28,277 nucleotides of DNA, taken from Oscillospiraceae bacterium (GTDB lineage: Bacteria > Bacillota > Clostridia > Oscillospirales > Oscillospiraceae). Position 1 is the first letter of the stretch, and every line of letters starts with the position of its first letter. The DNA is taken from assembly GCA_020025675.1 (NCBI GenBank), contig JAHHRS010000025.1:1-28277 (forward strand). Reading direction: 5' to 3'. Positions 16,321 through 23,752 of this stretch are shown piece by piece. Made by a program: the position numbers and the translations under genes. The notes beneath the pieces were generated by a model. It saw nothing but the letters and a program-made list of their open reading frames with translations. It did no database searches and was not told where the DNA came from.

Positions 16321-17619
16321 ATGGAATATTCAAGGACTGAATTAATGCCCGGCGTATGGCTCAGCCATTTGCATTCGGATAAGTTTAAAACCGCATGTTT
16401 GAGTCTTAATCTTCTGGCTCAGCTTAAAAGGGACAGCGCCTCAATGAATGCCCTGATACCTTACGTTCTCCGCCGCGGTACTGTTCAGCACGGGGACATG
16501 GAGGCCATTTCCGCAAAGCTGGATGAGCTTTACGGTGTTGCAATAGAGCCTGTGGTGCGCCGAATAGGTGAAATTCAGTGCTTTGGTTTTTATTCCAGCA
16601 TTCCTGAGGACGATTTCTTACCCCACGGTCAGGATGTTTTAAGAGAGAGCTGCAGCCTTATGGCTGAAATGCTTATAGCTCCCGCAACAAGAGGCGGTCT
16701 TCTTCTGCCGCAATATGTGGATAGCGAAAAGGAAAAGCTTTTGCAGATAATAAGGGGCAGAATAAACAATAAAGAGGGTTACGCTGTCTCTCGCTGTGTT
16801 GAGGAGATGTGCTGTTACGAGGATTTTGCGGTAAGTGCTCTCGGAAGTGAAGAAGGATGTGAGGCTGTACATTACAGAAGTCTCACAAAACATTACCGCA
16901 AAATGCTTCAAAGCTGTCCCATAGAAATTTTCTACTGCGGCAGAAGTTCAAAAAATACCGTAGTTTCTGCCCTTACCGATGCTCTCATGCCATTGCCCAG
17001 AGCTGAGATAGACTATGATATAGGTACAGATGTCAGAATGAATTCTCTGGAAGAAAAACCCAGATATGTAGAAGAAGTGATGGATGTAAGTCAGGGTAAA
17101 CTCTGTATGGGCTTTAGACTGGGCGAGTGTATGGAAGACCCTGACGTTGCAGCAATCCATGTATTCAGCGCCGTTTTCGGCGGCGGTACAATGTCAAAGC
17201 TTTTTGCCAATGTCCGTGAAAAGCTCTCACTGTGCTACTACGCAAGTTCATCTGTAAACATTGCTAAAGGCATTATGCTTGTGGCCTCGGGTATAGAGTT
17301 TAAAAACTTTGATAAAGCCAAGGCTGAGATTTTATCCCAGCTTTACGCAATACGGGCAGGCGATATAAGCGACGGGGAGCTAAATGCCGCAAAAAGCGGT
17401 GTGGCCTCTGATCTTCGCTCCTTTATGGACTCCAAGGGTGAGCTTGAGGGCTTCTACCTTACAAGAGCCATTCAGGGTGAGGATTACAGTCCAACTGATT
17501 TGGCACTGCTTGTTGAAGAGGTCACTAAAGAGCAGGTTGTTAAGATTGCTGAAAGTGTGGAATGTGATTTAATTTATTTCTTAAAAGGCATGGAGGGACA
17601 GGAAAATGCAGAGCCGTGA
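16321..17619 (+). CDS. ymfF: M16-family peptidase-like protein YmfF (likely non-catalytic partner)
   Basis: A 432-residue M16 fold protein of the YmfF type, which NCBI names EF-P 5-aminopentanol modification-associated protein. It has the paired M16 domain architecture but no HxxEH zinc motif: the equivalent N-terminal region reads LRRGTVQHGDMEAISAKLDELYGVAIEPVVRRIGE. The C-terminal half contains AAIHVFSAVFGGGTMSKLFANVREKLSLCYYASS, typical of the second M16 domain. As in Bacillus, the next gene is the zinc-bearing partner, and the two presumably form a heterodimer. The ATG at 16321 follows GGAGGTG; the end overlaps ymfH by 14 bases. EF-P itself is not in this window, so the EF-P link rests on family knowledge only. 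Confidence 0.88.
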   Translation: MEYSRTELMPGVWLSHLHSDKFKTACLSLNLLAQLKRDSASMNALIPYVLRRGTVQHGDMEAISAKLDELYGVAIEPVVRRIGEIQCFGFYSSIPEDDFLPHGQDVLRESCSLMAEMLIAPATRGGLLLPQYVDSEKEKLLQIIRGRINNKEGYAVSRCVEEMCCYEDFAVSALGSEEGCEAVHYRSLTKHYRKMLQSCPIEIFYCGRSSKNTVVSALTDALMPLPRAEIDYDIGTDVRMNSLEEKPRYVEEVMDVSQGKLCMGFRLGECMEDPDVAAIHVFSAVFGGGTMSKLFANVREKLSLCYYASSSVNIAKGIMLVASGIEFKNFDKAKAEILSQLYAIRAGDISDGELNAAKSGVASDLRSFMDSKGELEGFYLTRAIQGEDYSPTDLALLVEEVTKEQVVKIAESVECDLIYFLKGMEGQENAEP

Positions 17620-18880
17620 ATACCCTGAAATAGGCGAAAAACTATATGAAGAAACACTGCCTAACGGGTTGAGACTCAGGGTAGTTCCAAAGGCCGGTTT
17701 TTCCACATTCTTTGCCGCCTTTGCCGTAAACTACGGCGGCGCTCACAGGCGTTTTGAGCTGGACGGGGAAAAAATAGATACTCCCGCCGGCATCGCCCAT
17801 TTTCTTGAACACAAAATGTTTGATATGCCCGGCGGAGACAGCGCCATAAATATTCTCAGTGCAAACGGTGCAGACCCTAACGCATTCACCTCTGAGGACG
17901 TGACCTGCTATTATTTTGAATGCACTCACAGCTTTGAGGAAAACCTGAGACTCCTTCTCCGCTTTGTTTCCACCCCCTATTTCACACCTGAGACGGTGGA
18001 AAAGGAACAGGGCATAATCGGGCAGGAAATACGCATGGGTGAGGATGATCCGGGAGATGCAATGTACTATAATCTTTATAAGCTTCTCTATCCTGAGCAC
18101 CCGGTAAAAGACAGGATTGCAGGTACTGTTGAGAGCATTGCAAAAATAAGTGACAAAACGCTCTATGACTGTTATAATATGTTCTACCGACCGTCCAATA
18201 TGGTGCTGTCGGTTGCGGGAGACATTGATCCGGAAAAGGTGCTCAAAATTGCGCTGGAGGAGCTTTCTCCTGCCCGCAAGAGCGTTCCCGTAGCTGATTT
18301 CCCGGAATTTAAAAGCATGTTGCCGGCAGAAAGTATAATTTGCGAAAATATGGAGGTTTCAGCCCCTCAGTTCATGATTGGGGCAAAGCTGCGCCCGGAA
18401 AAAGAGGGTAGCAAGGCCCTGAGACAGGATCTTGTGGCAAAACTCTCTCTCCGCCTTTTGGCAGGCTATTCCTCACCTTTATATACAAAGCTGTATTTCT
18501 CCGGCCTTCTCAGCCGTAATTTTGACTATGAGTGTAATATTACAGCCGGCACCGGTGCGCTTATTCTCGGCGGTGAAAGCCCAAAGCCTATGGAGGTGCT
18601 GAAGGCACTTAATCTTGAGGTAGAGCGTATAAATAAAGAGGGCTTGGACAGTGAGCGCTTTGAGCGGGCGAAAAGAGCCTCTCTGGGCGCAAGGCTTCGG
18701 GGGCTTGAAGATTTTGAAAATGTGTGTGTTTCCCTTATCTTCTGCCTTTTTGAGGGTTACTGTGCTTTTGATGCCCTTAAAGTTCTGGGAAGTATAACTA
18801 AAGAGGAATGTGAAGAGTTTATTCGTGAGCATTTTGCGCCGGAAAGACTTGCCGTTTCCATAATTGAAGCAAAGAGGTAG
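17606..18880 (+). CDS. ymfH: M16-family zinc peptidase YmfH
   Basis: A 424-residue M16B-type metallopeptidase. The inverted zinc motif HFLEH is at residues 65-69 (His65, Glu68, His69), and the downstream VEKEQGIIGQEIRM carries Glu134 and Glu141, the pair that in mitochondrial processing peptidase completes the site. YRPSNMVLSVAGDIDPEKV is the usual link within the first domain, and the C-terminal half is the degenerate second domain with KLYFSGLLSRNFDYECN. It overlaps ymfF by 14 bases, so the two are probably coupled, and is followed by lgt with almost no gap. In Bacillus subtilis ymfF and ymfH lie in one region, and NCBI family names tie the pair to EF-P modification; the substrate is not known to me. 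Confidence 0.9.
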   Translation: MQSREYPEIGEKLYEETLPNGLRLRVVPKAGFSTFFAAFAVNYGGAHRRFELDGEKIDTPAGIAHFLEHKMFDMPGGDSAINILSANGADPNAFTSEDVTCYYFECTHSFEENLRLLLRFVSTPYFTPETVEKEQGIIGQEIRMGEDDPGDAMYYNLYKLLYPEHPVKDRIAGTVESIAKISDKTLYDCYNMFYRPSNMVLSVAGDIDPEKVLKIALEELSPARKSVPVADFPEFKSMLPAESIICENMEVSAPQFMIGAKLRPEKEGSKALRQDLVAKLSLRLLAGYSSPLYTKLYFSGLLSRNFDYECNITAGTGALILGGESPKPMEVLKALNLEVERINKEGLDSERFERAKRASLGARLRGLEDFENVCVSLIFCLFEGYCAFDALKVLGSITKEECEEFIREHFAPERLAVSIIEAKR

Positions 18881-18884
18881 TAAA

Positions 18885-19796
18885 ATGTTACCTGTTCTTT
18901 TTCAAACCATACGGCGTGATGCCGTAATCAGCTTTCCGATGTTTGGGGATTTCTCTATAAATCCACCTGCATTTTTTACAGTTTTCGGGAAAAACATTTA
19001 CTTCTACGGAGTAATAATTGCGCTGGGCTTTGTCCTTGGTACTCTTTACTGTGCCAAAAATGCCCGTCGCTTCGGTATAAAGTCTGACGATGTGTACGAC
19101 TTTATGCTATGGACTATTCCCCTGTCCATTATCGGCGCAAGACTTTACTATGTTCTTTTCAGACTGCCTCACTATATTGAGCACCCGATTGAAATTTTTG
19201 CAATCTGGGAAGGCGGGCTTGCCATATACGGCGGAGTAATTGCCGGAATAATTGTGGCAGTTGTGCTTTGCAGGAAGAAAAAGATTCCGCTCATGGCAAT
19301 GCTGGATTTACTGGTCTACGGACTTTTAATAGGTCAGATAATCGGCCGCTGGGGTAACTTTATGAACCGTGAAGCCTTCGGTGGGGAAACTGACGTTTTC
19401 TGCCGAATGGGTCTTACCTCCCCCGACGGAACACAGATTTTTGTCCATCCCACATTTTTATATGAAAGTCTCTGGAATTTGGCGGGCCTCATATTCCTGA
19501 TTGTGTGGGACAGAAAGGGCAAGAGGAAATACGACGGTCAGTGCCTGCTGTTTTACTTTTTCTGGTACGGCATAGGCAGGGCATGGATAGAAGGTCTGCG
19601 TACAGACAGCCTGTACATAGGCTCCACCAACATCAGAGTATCACAGGTGCTTTCCATAGCACTTGCTTTGATATCATTCACAGCACTCATTTATCAGAGC
19701 CGGCGGAAACATTCACCTGAAAATCTTTTTGTTAATCAGGTTAACGCTCAGAGCAATGAGGAAGAGAAAACCCCAAACACCGATAAGGAGGAATAA
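18885..19796 (+). CDS. lgt: Phosphatidylglycerol-prolipoprotein diacylglyceryl transferase
   Basis: Integral membrane enzyme that moves diacylglycerol from phosphatidylglycerol to the lipobox cysteine of prolipoproteins, the first step of lipoprotein maturation. The 303-residue product has about seven hydrophobic helices and the Lgt signatures YGVIIALGFVLG, EGGLAIYGGVIAGI, and IGRWGNFMNREAFGG, the last holding the essential arginine of the family, plus GRAWIEGLRTDSLY towards the end. The tail after about residue 275 is polar (NVDQ/E/K-rich). I chose the ATG at 18885 because AGAGGTAG at the ymfH stop lies right before it; an in-frame TTG at 18864 is inside ymfH. It would act on the lipoprotein at 5727-6587 among others. 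Four bases separate ymfH from lgt and three separate lgt from the next gene. Confidence 0.96.
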   Translation: MLPVLFQTIRRDAVISFPMFGDFSINPPAFFTVFGKNIYFYGVIIALGFVLGTLYCAKNARRFGIKSDDVYDFMLWTIPLSIIGARLYYVLFRLPHYIEHPIEIFAIWEGGLAIYGGVIAGIIVAVVLCRKKKIPLMAMLDLLVYGLLIGQIIGRWGNFMNREAFGGETDVFCRMGLTSPDGTQIFVHPTFLYESLWNLAGLIFLIVWDRKGKRKYDGQCLLFYFFWYGIGRAWIEGLRTDSLYIGSTNIRVSQVLSIALALISFTALIYQSRRKHSPENLFVNQVNAQSNEEEKTPNTDKEE

Positions 19797-19799
19797 AAA

Positions 19800-20222
19800 A
19801 TGGCAGACTATAAGGATATGATTAAAGGGACTATAAATAAGGTAGTCGGTAAAGTAAAGGACGTAGCGGAAAACGGTGCTGTCCGTGAGGTTATTGACAA
19901 CGGTGTTGATAAAGCAAAGGCATACAGCAAAATAGCTAAGCTTAATATCCAGATGAACGGTGTAAGCGAAGAATTAAAGCGTGTTTACACCGAGATCGGA
20001 AAGCTCTATTATCAGCAGCAGAAGGACAGCCCCGAAGGCTGCTTTGCTCCTCTCTTTGCTCAGGCAGATGAACTTACACAGAATATAATGGACATCAGCG
20101 ACGAGATAAAGGATATGAAGGCAGAGTCTGATGATGACTGCGACATAGACGTTGAAATATGTGATTTTGAAGACATAGTCGACGCCACTGAAAACGACGG
20201 TTCAGACGAGCCTCGGGATTGA
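19800..20222 (+). CDS. Small coiled-coil protein with acidic tail, unknown function
   Basis: A 140-residue soluble protein I cannot assign. Residues 1-45 are amphipathic and alternating in charge (MIKGTINKVVGKVKDVAENG, IDNGVDKAKAYSKIAKLN); 46-105 look like a helical hairpin or coiled coil (NGVSEELKRVYTEIGKLYYQ ... ADELTQNIMDISDEIKDM); 106-140 are strongly acidic. There is no signal peptide or membrane segment. The pattern AKLNIQMNGVSEELKRVYTEIGKLYY recurs, as I recall, in small Clostridia proteins that sometimes carry a zinc ribbon at the C-terminus; here no cysteine-rich ribbon is seen. The ATG at 19800 follows AAGGAGG that overlaps the end of lgt, making it the last gene of ymfF-ymfH-lgt-orf140, closed by a strong terminator. 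Confidence 0.8.
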   Translation: MADYKDMIKGTINKVVGKVKDVAENGAVREVIDNGVDKAKAYSKIAKLNIQMNGVSEELKRVYTEIGKLYYQQQKDSPEGCFAPLFAQADELTQNIMDISDEIKDMKAESDDDCDIDVEICDFEDIVDATENDGSDEPRD

Positions 20223-20227
20223 TTGGT

Positions 20228-20266
20228 AAAAGCCTCAAACTTAAATTAAGTTTGAGGCTTTTTCAT
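20228..20266 (+). terminator. Intrinsic terminator of the ymfF-ymfH-lgt-orf140 operon
   Basis: Near-perfect 16-base stem AAAAGCCTCAAACTTA / TAAGTTTGAGGCTTTT (20228-20262) with a tiny loop, followed by more T residues. It starts 6 bases after the stop codon of the coiled-coil protein. Confidence 0.92.
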
Positions 20267-20280
20267 TTTGATTAAAAGTG

Positions 20281-20309
20281 TTGCGGATAAGGGGATTTTA
20301 GCGTATACT
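20281..20309 (+). promoter_or_regulatory. Sigma-A promoter of the GT-C/gtrB/gtrA operon
   Basis: TTGCGG (20281-20286), 17-base spacer, TATACT (20304-20309), about 34 bases before the ATG. Matches are 3/6 and 5/6. It comes directly after the previous operon's terminator. Confidence 0.65.
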
Positions 20310-20342
20310 GTTTAGATAGAATTTTAATGTCGGAGGATGTCT

Positions 20343-21935
20343 ATGAAGGAAAAGCTCAGGAAGTACGGAGCGTTTTTTCTCGCCCTTGTAATTATCGCCG
20401 GAGTGTATATGCTGTTTGCAAGCAGAAAATCCGGCATGTTTATAGACGAAATTTATACCTACGGCCTGTCAAACAGCCACTATGCCCCATTCCTTACCGA
20501 TATAACGGAGGACGGGTCACTGGTAGATAAAACTCTCAGCCGTCAGGATCTTCTGGATTATGTGTATGTAAATTCAGGGGAAGGTTTTGATTTCGGTTCA
20601 GTTTACTACAATCAGGTAAACGACGTTCACCCTCCCCTTTATTACTGGCTTTTTAATATTGTCTCTTCTTTTACGCCCAATGTTTTTTCCAAGTGGACGG
20701 GGCTTATTTTAGATTTCATTATCTTTATGCTCAGCCTTTTAGTTCTGTATAAGCTTGTTTTAAAGCTTTTCGGCAGCCATGATAATGCCCTTGCGGCAGT
20801 CATACTGTACGGATTAAGCAATTTGGGGCTCAGCTGTGCGCTGATGATAAGAATGTATGTTCTTCTCACCCTTTTGACGCTGACGCTGGCACTGCTTATA
20901 GCCTGCCTTATGGAAAAGCCAAGAGCATATTTATATCCCCTTGTATTTTTAAACATTTTTGCCGGTCTTATGACCCAGTATTACTTTGTATTTTACGCCT
21001 TTTTCCTCTGCCTTGCCTACTTCATATATGCACTTGTAAAGAAAGAATATAAACCTGCAATTATATTTGCCGTAAGCGCTCTTTTGGGTGTAAGCGCCCT
21101 GCTTCTTGCATTTCCCGCATGTCTTACACATTTATTTGCTGATAAGCTTGTTTCCGGCGGAAACGCTGTGGATAATTTAAGAGACTTAGGGCAGTATAAG
21201 CAGCGGCTTTTAATATTCTACCATGAGGTACAGCACGGTCTTAAAGCTGCCGTGTGCATTACTCTGGTGCTTATTGCGGGTCTTATCCTGAGCCATAAAA
21301 AGCTTGGTGCCGCATTCAAGGAAAAGAAGCTTTCCTTTGACTCACTGGTTATAATAGTCCCCGCATTTATTACTCTCATTCTTGTAGCAATCATATCTCC
21401 GGTGCCGGAGCAGCGTTATGTCTATAACATTGGCCCTATATTTATCATAGCCGTTAGCTTTCTGATTTATCTCCTTGAAGAAAGCTGGGGCAGAATTAAC
21501 AGAGAATTCTGGGTTAAAAAAGGTATTTTACTTTTAACTATGCTTTTCGCCTTGGAATTTGCACGTTACATTCCTCCGCGCTATATGTACCCTGAGTATA
21601 ATGATTATAATGAGCTTATATCCCAGCGCAGCGATGAGCCCTGCCTGTTTATCACCGATAACTATTTTTCCACAATAACGGAGGCCCTTCAGCAGCTGCT
21701 ATACTTTGATAACTTCTATGTCTCCAACGACCCTTATTCTCAGGGAATAGACCGGTATATAGAAAGTTTCGGTGACGCAGATGAATGTGTAGTTTATATA
21801 GACGTTAACGACTTCTGGTCAAGCGGTTATATTTCCGAGGAAATTCTAACTAAGCTTATAGACAGTACCGATTTTAATTCTTACGAAACTTTATATAAAA
21901 ACGGCCTTACAGAGACCTACCTTTTAAAGAAATGA
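20343..21935 (+). CDS. GT-C-type membrane glycosyltransferase (GT39/ArnT-like)
   Basis: A 530-residue polytopic membrane protein with roughly ten or more hydrophobic helices. After the first helix (11-26) come Asp35-Glu36 in FIDEIYTYGLS and then NDVHPPLYYWLF (Asp94, His96), the first-loop acidic pair and HPPLYY signature of GT-C transferases that use polyprenyl-phosphate sugars (PMT/ArnT/GT39 relatives). The C-terminal about 110 residues are a soluble extracytoplasmic domain (ISQRSDEPCLFITDNYFST...). Likely role: transfer of a sugar from an undecaprenyl-phosphate carrier to a surface polymer; acceptor and sugar unknown. I chose the ATG at 20343: the GGAGG is 6 bases upstream, while the ATG at 20337 touches it. 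It is the first gene of a module with gtrB- and gtrA-like genes, the classical three-part arrangement. Confidence 0.85.
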   Translation: MKEKLRKYGAFFLALVIIAGVYMLFASRKSGMFIDEIYTYGLSNSHYAPFLTDITEDGSLVDKTLSRQDLLDYVYVNSGEGFDFGSVYYNQVNDVHPPLYYWLFNIVSSFTPNVFSKWTGLILDFIIFMLSLLVLYKLVLKLFGSHDNALAAVILYGLSNLGLSCALMIRMYVLLTLLTLTLALLIACLMEKPRAYLYPLVFLNIFAGLMTQYYFVFYAFFLCLAYFIYALVKKEYKPAIIFAVSALLGVSALLLAFPACLTHLFADKLVSGGNAVDNLRDLGQYKQRLLIFYHEVQHGLKAAVCITLVLIAGLILSHKKLGAAFKEKKLSFDSLVIIVPAFITLILVAIISPVPEQRYVYNIGPIFIIAVSFLIYLLEESWGRINREFWVKKGILLLTMLFALEFARYIPPRYMYPEYNDYNELISQRSDEPCLFITDNYFSTITEALQQLLYFDNFYVSNDPYSQGIDRYIESFGDADECVVYIDVNDFWSSGYISEEILTKLIDSTDFNSYETLYKNGLTETYLLKK

Positions 21936-21948
21936 ATGGAGAACAACA

Positions 21949-22875
21949 ATGCTTTCTGTGATTTTACCATCGTATAATGAGGAAAAGATGATAGCCACCG
22001 CCTCAGAGACAGTTTCAGCAATACTGGATAAGGCTCACATCTGTCACGAACTTATATTTGTGGACGACGGCTCAAAGGATAAGACCTGGGACGAAATTCA
22101 GTCAGTCAGCGAAAAAGATTCCCGCGTCATAGGTGTACACTTCAGCCGCAACTTCGGCAAAGAATCTGCCATGTTTGCAGGTCTTGAGCAGGCAAAGGGT
22201 GACTGCTGTGTGGTCATGGACTGTGATCTTCAGCATCCGCCCGAGAAGGTTGTTGAGATGTACAGACTGTGGGAACAGGGTTATGAAGTAGTTGAAGGCA
22301 TTAAGGAGGACAGAGGCAGGGAAAGCTTAATGCACCGTTTTGCTGCCGGTTCTTTTTATAAGCTTATTTCCAAGGCCACAAATATTGACATGAATTCCTC
22401 TTCAGATTTTAAGCTCCTTGACCGCAAGGTGGTGGATGCTTTAAATCAGATGCCTGAGCGGAATGTATTCTTCCGTGCTCTTTCCTTCTGGGTGGGCTTT
22501 AAGCGCGCAGAGGTATCATATAAGGTGCAGGAGCGGACCGTGGGTGAGAGCAAATGGTCAACACGTTCACTTATTAAATACGCTGTTACAAACATCGGCT
22601 CCTTTTCCTCAGCGCCTTTACATGTTATAACTGTTCTGGGCATAATTATGATGATAACTTCCATAGTTATGGGTGTTACCGCGCTTGTGCAGAAGTTTAC
22701 CGGACAGGCTTTGGGCGGATTTACAACCGTTATACTTCTCCTGCTCTTTTCGGCCAGTATCATAATGATAAGTCTGGGCATTATAGGGTACTACATTGCC
22801 AGAATTTATGAGGAAATTAAAGGCCGCCCCCGTTATATAGTTTCAAAGGTCTGCGGAGGCAAAAATAATGAATGA
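21949..22875 (+). CDS. gtrB: GtrB-like polyprenyl-phosphate glycosyltransferase (GT2)
   Basis: A 308-residue dolichol-phosphate-mannose-synthase-like GT2 enzyme that would charge undecaprenyl phosphate with a sugar from a nucleotide donor at the inner face of the membrane. N-terminal catalytic domain: LPSYNEEKMI, FVDDGSKDKTW (38-48), and DCDLQH (91-96), the metal-binding DxD. SSSDFKLLDRKVVDAL and GESKWSTRSLIKYA are typical of the GtrB group. Two C-terminal transmembrane helices (about 220-250 and 260-290) anchor it. The ATG at 21949 follows GGAGAA 13 bases after the stop of the GT-C gene; the end overlaps the next gene by 8 bases. The sugar cannot be told; the gene symbol follows the O-antigen glucosylation system by analogy. 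Confidence 0.9.
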   Translation: MLSVILPSYNEEKMIATASETVSAILDKAHICHELIFVDDGSKDKTWDEIQSVSEKDSRVIGVHFSRNFGKESAMFAGLEQAKGDCCVVMDCDLQHPPEKVVEMYRLWEQGYEVVEGIKEDRGRESLMHRFAAGSFYKLISKATNIDMNSSSDFKLLDRKVVDALNQMPERNVFFRALSFWVGFKRAEVSYKVQERTVGESKWSTRSLIKYAVTNIGSFSSAPLHVITVLGIIMMITSIVMGVTALVQKFTGQALGGFTTVILLLLFSASIIMISLGIIGYYIARIYEEIKGRPRYIVSKVCGGKNNE

Positions 22876-23347
22876 GAAAAAATCCTTTTCCCTTAGATTA
22901 AAGGACTTTTGCCTTAAATTTTTTGATAAGACCTTCTGGAAATTTATTCTGGTAGGTGTTGCAAATACTGTTTTCGGAACCGGCATAATGTTCCTGCTTT
23001 ATAATGTAGCGTTTAAAAACTACCACGACAGTTCTTGGGCATACTGGGTGTCTTCTGCTGCAAACTATGTTCTGGGAAGCATACTCAGCTACTTTTTGAA
23101 CAAAACATTTACCTTTAAGAGTAAGACAAGCACAGGAAAAACCATGGGGCGCTTTGTTATAAACATTTCCGCCTGCTATCTCATAGCCTACGGAGTTGCA
23201 AAGCCTCTGGCAGGAATGATATTCTCCTCCGCTTCTGCCACCTTGCAGGCTAATATGGCAATGCTGGCAGGTATGTGCTTCTTTGTGGCCTTAAATTATG
23301 TTGGCCAGCGTTTCTTTGTTTTCAAAGGAACTCAGGAAGAAAAATGA
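22868..23347 (+). CDS. gtrA: GtrA-family membrane protein (putative polyprenyl-linked sugar flippase)
   Basis: A 159-residue GtrA-family protein with four hydrophobic helices; the family is thought to move undecaprenyl-phosphate-sugar across the membrane. Signature parts: FWKFILVGVANTVFGTGIMFLLYNV, WVSSAANYVLGSILSYFLNKTFTFKS and ALNYVGQRFFVF, all standard for GtrA. The ATG at 22868 lies within the end of gtrB (8-base overlap), so the two are translationally coupled. With the GT-C enzyme upstream it completes a donor synthase / flippase / transferase trio. Two hairpins follow. Confidence 0.93.
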   Translation: MNEKKSFSLRLKDFCLKFFDKTFWKFILVGVANTVFGTGIMFLLYNVAFKNYHDSSWAYWVSSAANYVLGSILSYFLNKTFTFKSKTSTGKTMGRFVINISACYLIAYGVAKPLAGMIFSSASATLQANMAMLAGMCFFVALNYVGQRFFVFKGTQEEK

Positions 23348-23351
23348 TAGC

Positions 23352-23411
23352 AAAACTCCGCTGAAATTCAGTCGGCCACTCAGGCTGTTACGGCTTTCTC
23401 AGCGGAGTTTT
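23352..23411 (+). terminator. Long-loop terminator after gtrA
   Basis: A 13-base perfect stem AAAACTCCGCTGA (23352-23364) / TCAGCGGAGTTTT (23399-23411) with a 34-base loop, followed by ATAATTTTTTT. It starts 4 bases after the gtrA stop. The large loop is unusual for an intrinsic terminator. Confidence 0.75.
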
Positions 23412-23433
23412 ATAATTTTTTTATAAAATAAAA

Positions 23434-23462
23434 AAATACCGAAGGCAAAACCTTCGGTATTT
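23434..23462 (-). terminator. Bidirectional terminator between gtrA and tRNA-Val
   Basis: A 12-base stem AAATACCGAAGG / CCTTCGGTATTT with a 5-base loop. On the minus strand it follows the tRNA 3' end within 5 bases and runs into a T-rich tract; on the plus strand it backs up the gtrA terminator. Confidence 0.9.
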
Positions 23463-23466
23463 TAAC

Positions 23467-23542
23467 TGGTGGACGATACAAGACTCGAACTTGTGACCTC
23501 CCGCACGTCAAGCGGATGCGCTACCAGCTGCGCCAATCGTCC
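23467..23542 (-). tRNA. tRNA-Val (anticodon GAC)
   Basis: A 76-base tRNA on the minus strand. Acceptor stem GGACGAT / ATCGTCC, D-arm GCGC-AGCTGGTA-GCGC, anticodon stem TCCGC / GCGGG with loop TTGACGT (anticodon GAC, reads GUC/GUU valine codons), 5-base variable loop, T-arm ACAAG-TTCGAGT-CTTGT, discriminator A and encoded CCA. All stems pair; the only wobble is at the base of the anticodon stem. It has its own consensus promoter (23561-23589) and terminator (23434-23462), so it is a single-tRNA unit. Confidence 0.97.
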
Positions 23543-23560
23543 GTTTCTTTCAGCTTGTTT

Positions 23561-23589
23561 ACTATACACCGATTAACTTCAAATGTCAA
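23561..23589 (-). promoter_or_regulatory. Sigma-A promoter of tRNA-Val
   Basis: Minus strand: perfect TTGACA (23589-23584), 17-base spacer, TATAGT (23566-23561), about 19 bases before the mature tRNA 5' end. Typical of a stable-RNA promoter. Confidence 0.88.
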
Positions 23590-23693
23590 TACTTATTTTT
23601 ACAATTTTTTCTCACTCTGTCTAAGTCTTATTAGCTCTGTCCCATCATCAAATTAACAGGCTTACGAAAGTGAGAGCAAAGCTCTTCACACAT

Positions 23694-23731
23694 AAAGGAA
23701 AACGACGGTAAAAAAACCGCCGTTTTCCTTT
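23694..23731 (-). terminator. Terminator of the zinc-ribbon protein gene
   Basis: A 16-base stem AAAGGAAAACGACGGT / ACCGCCGTTTTCCTTT with one mismatch and a short A-rich loop, ending about 21 bases past the stop at 23753. The minus-strand tail is CGTTTTCCTTTATG, so the T-tract is partly inside the stem. Confidence 0.82.
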
Positions 23732-23752
23732 TTAGCAGATAAACTATTAAGC

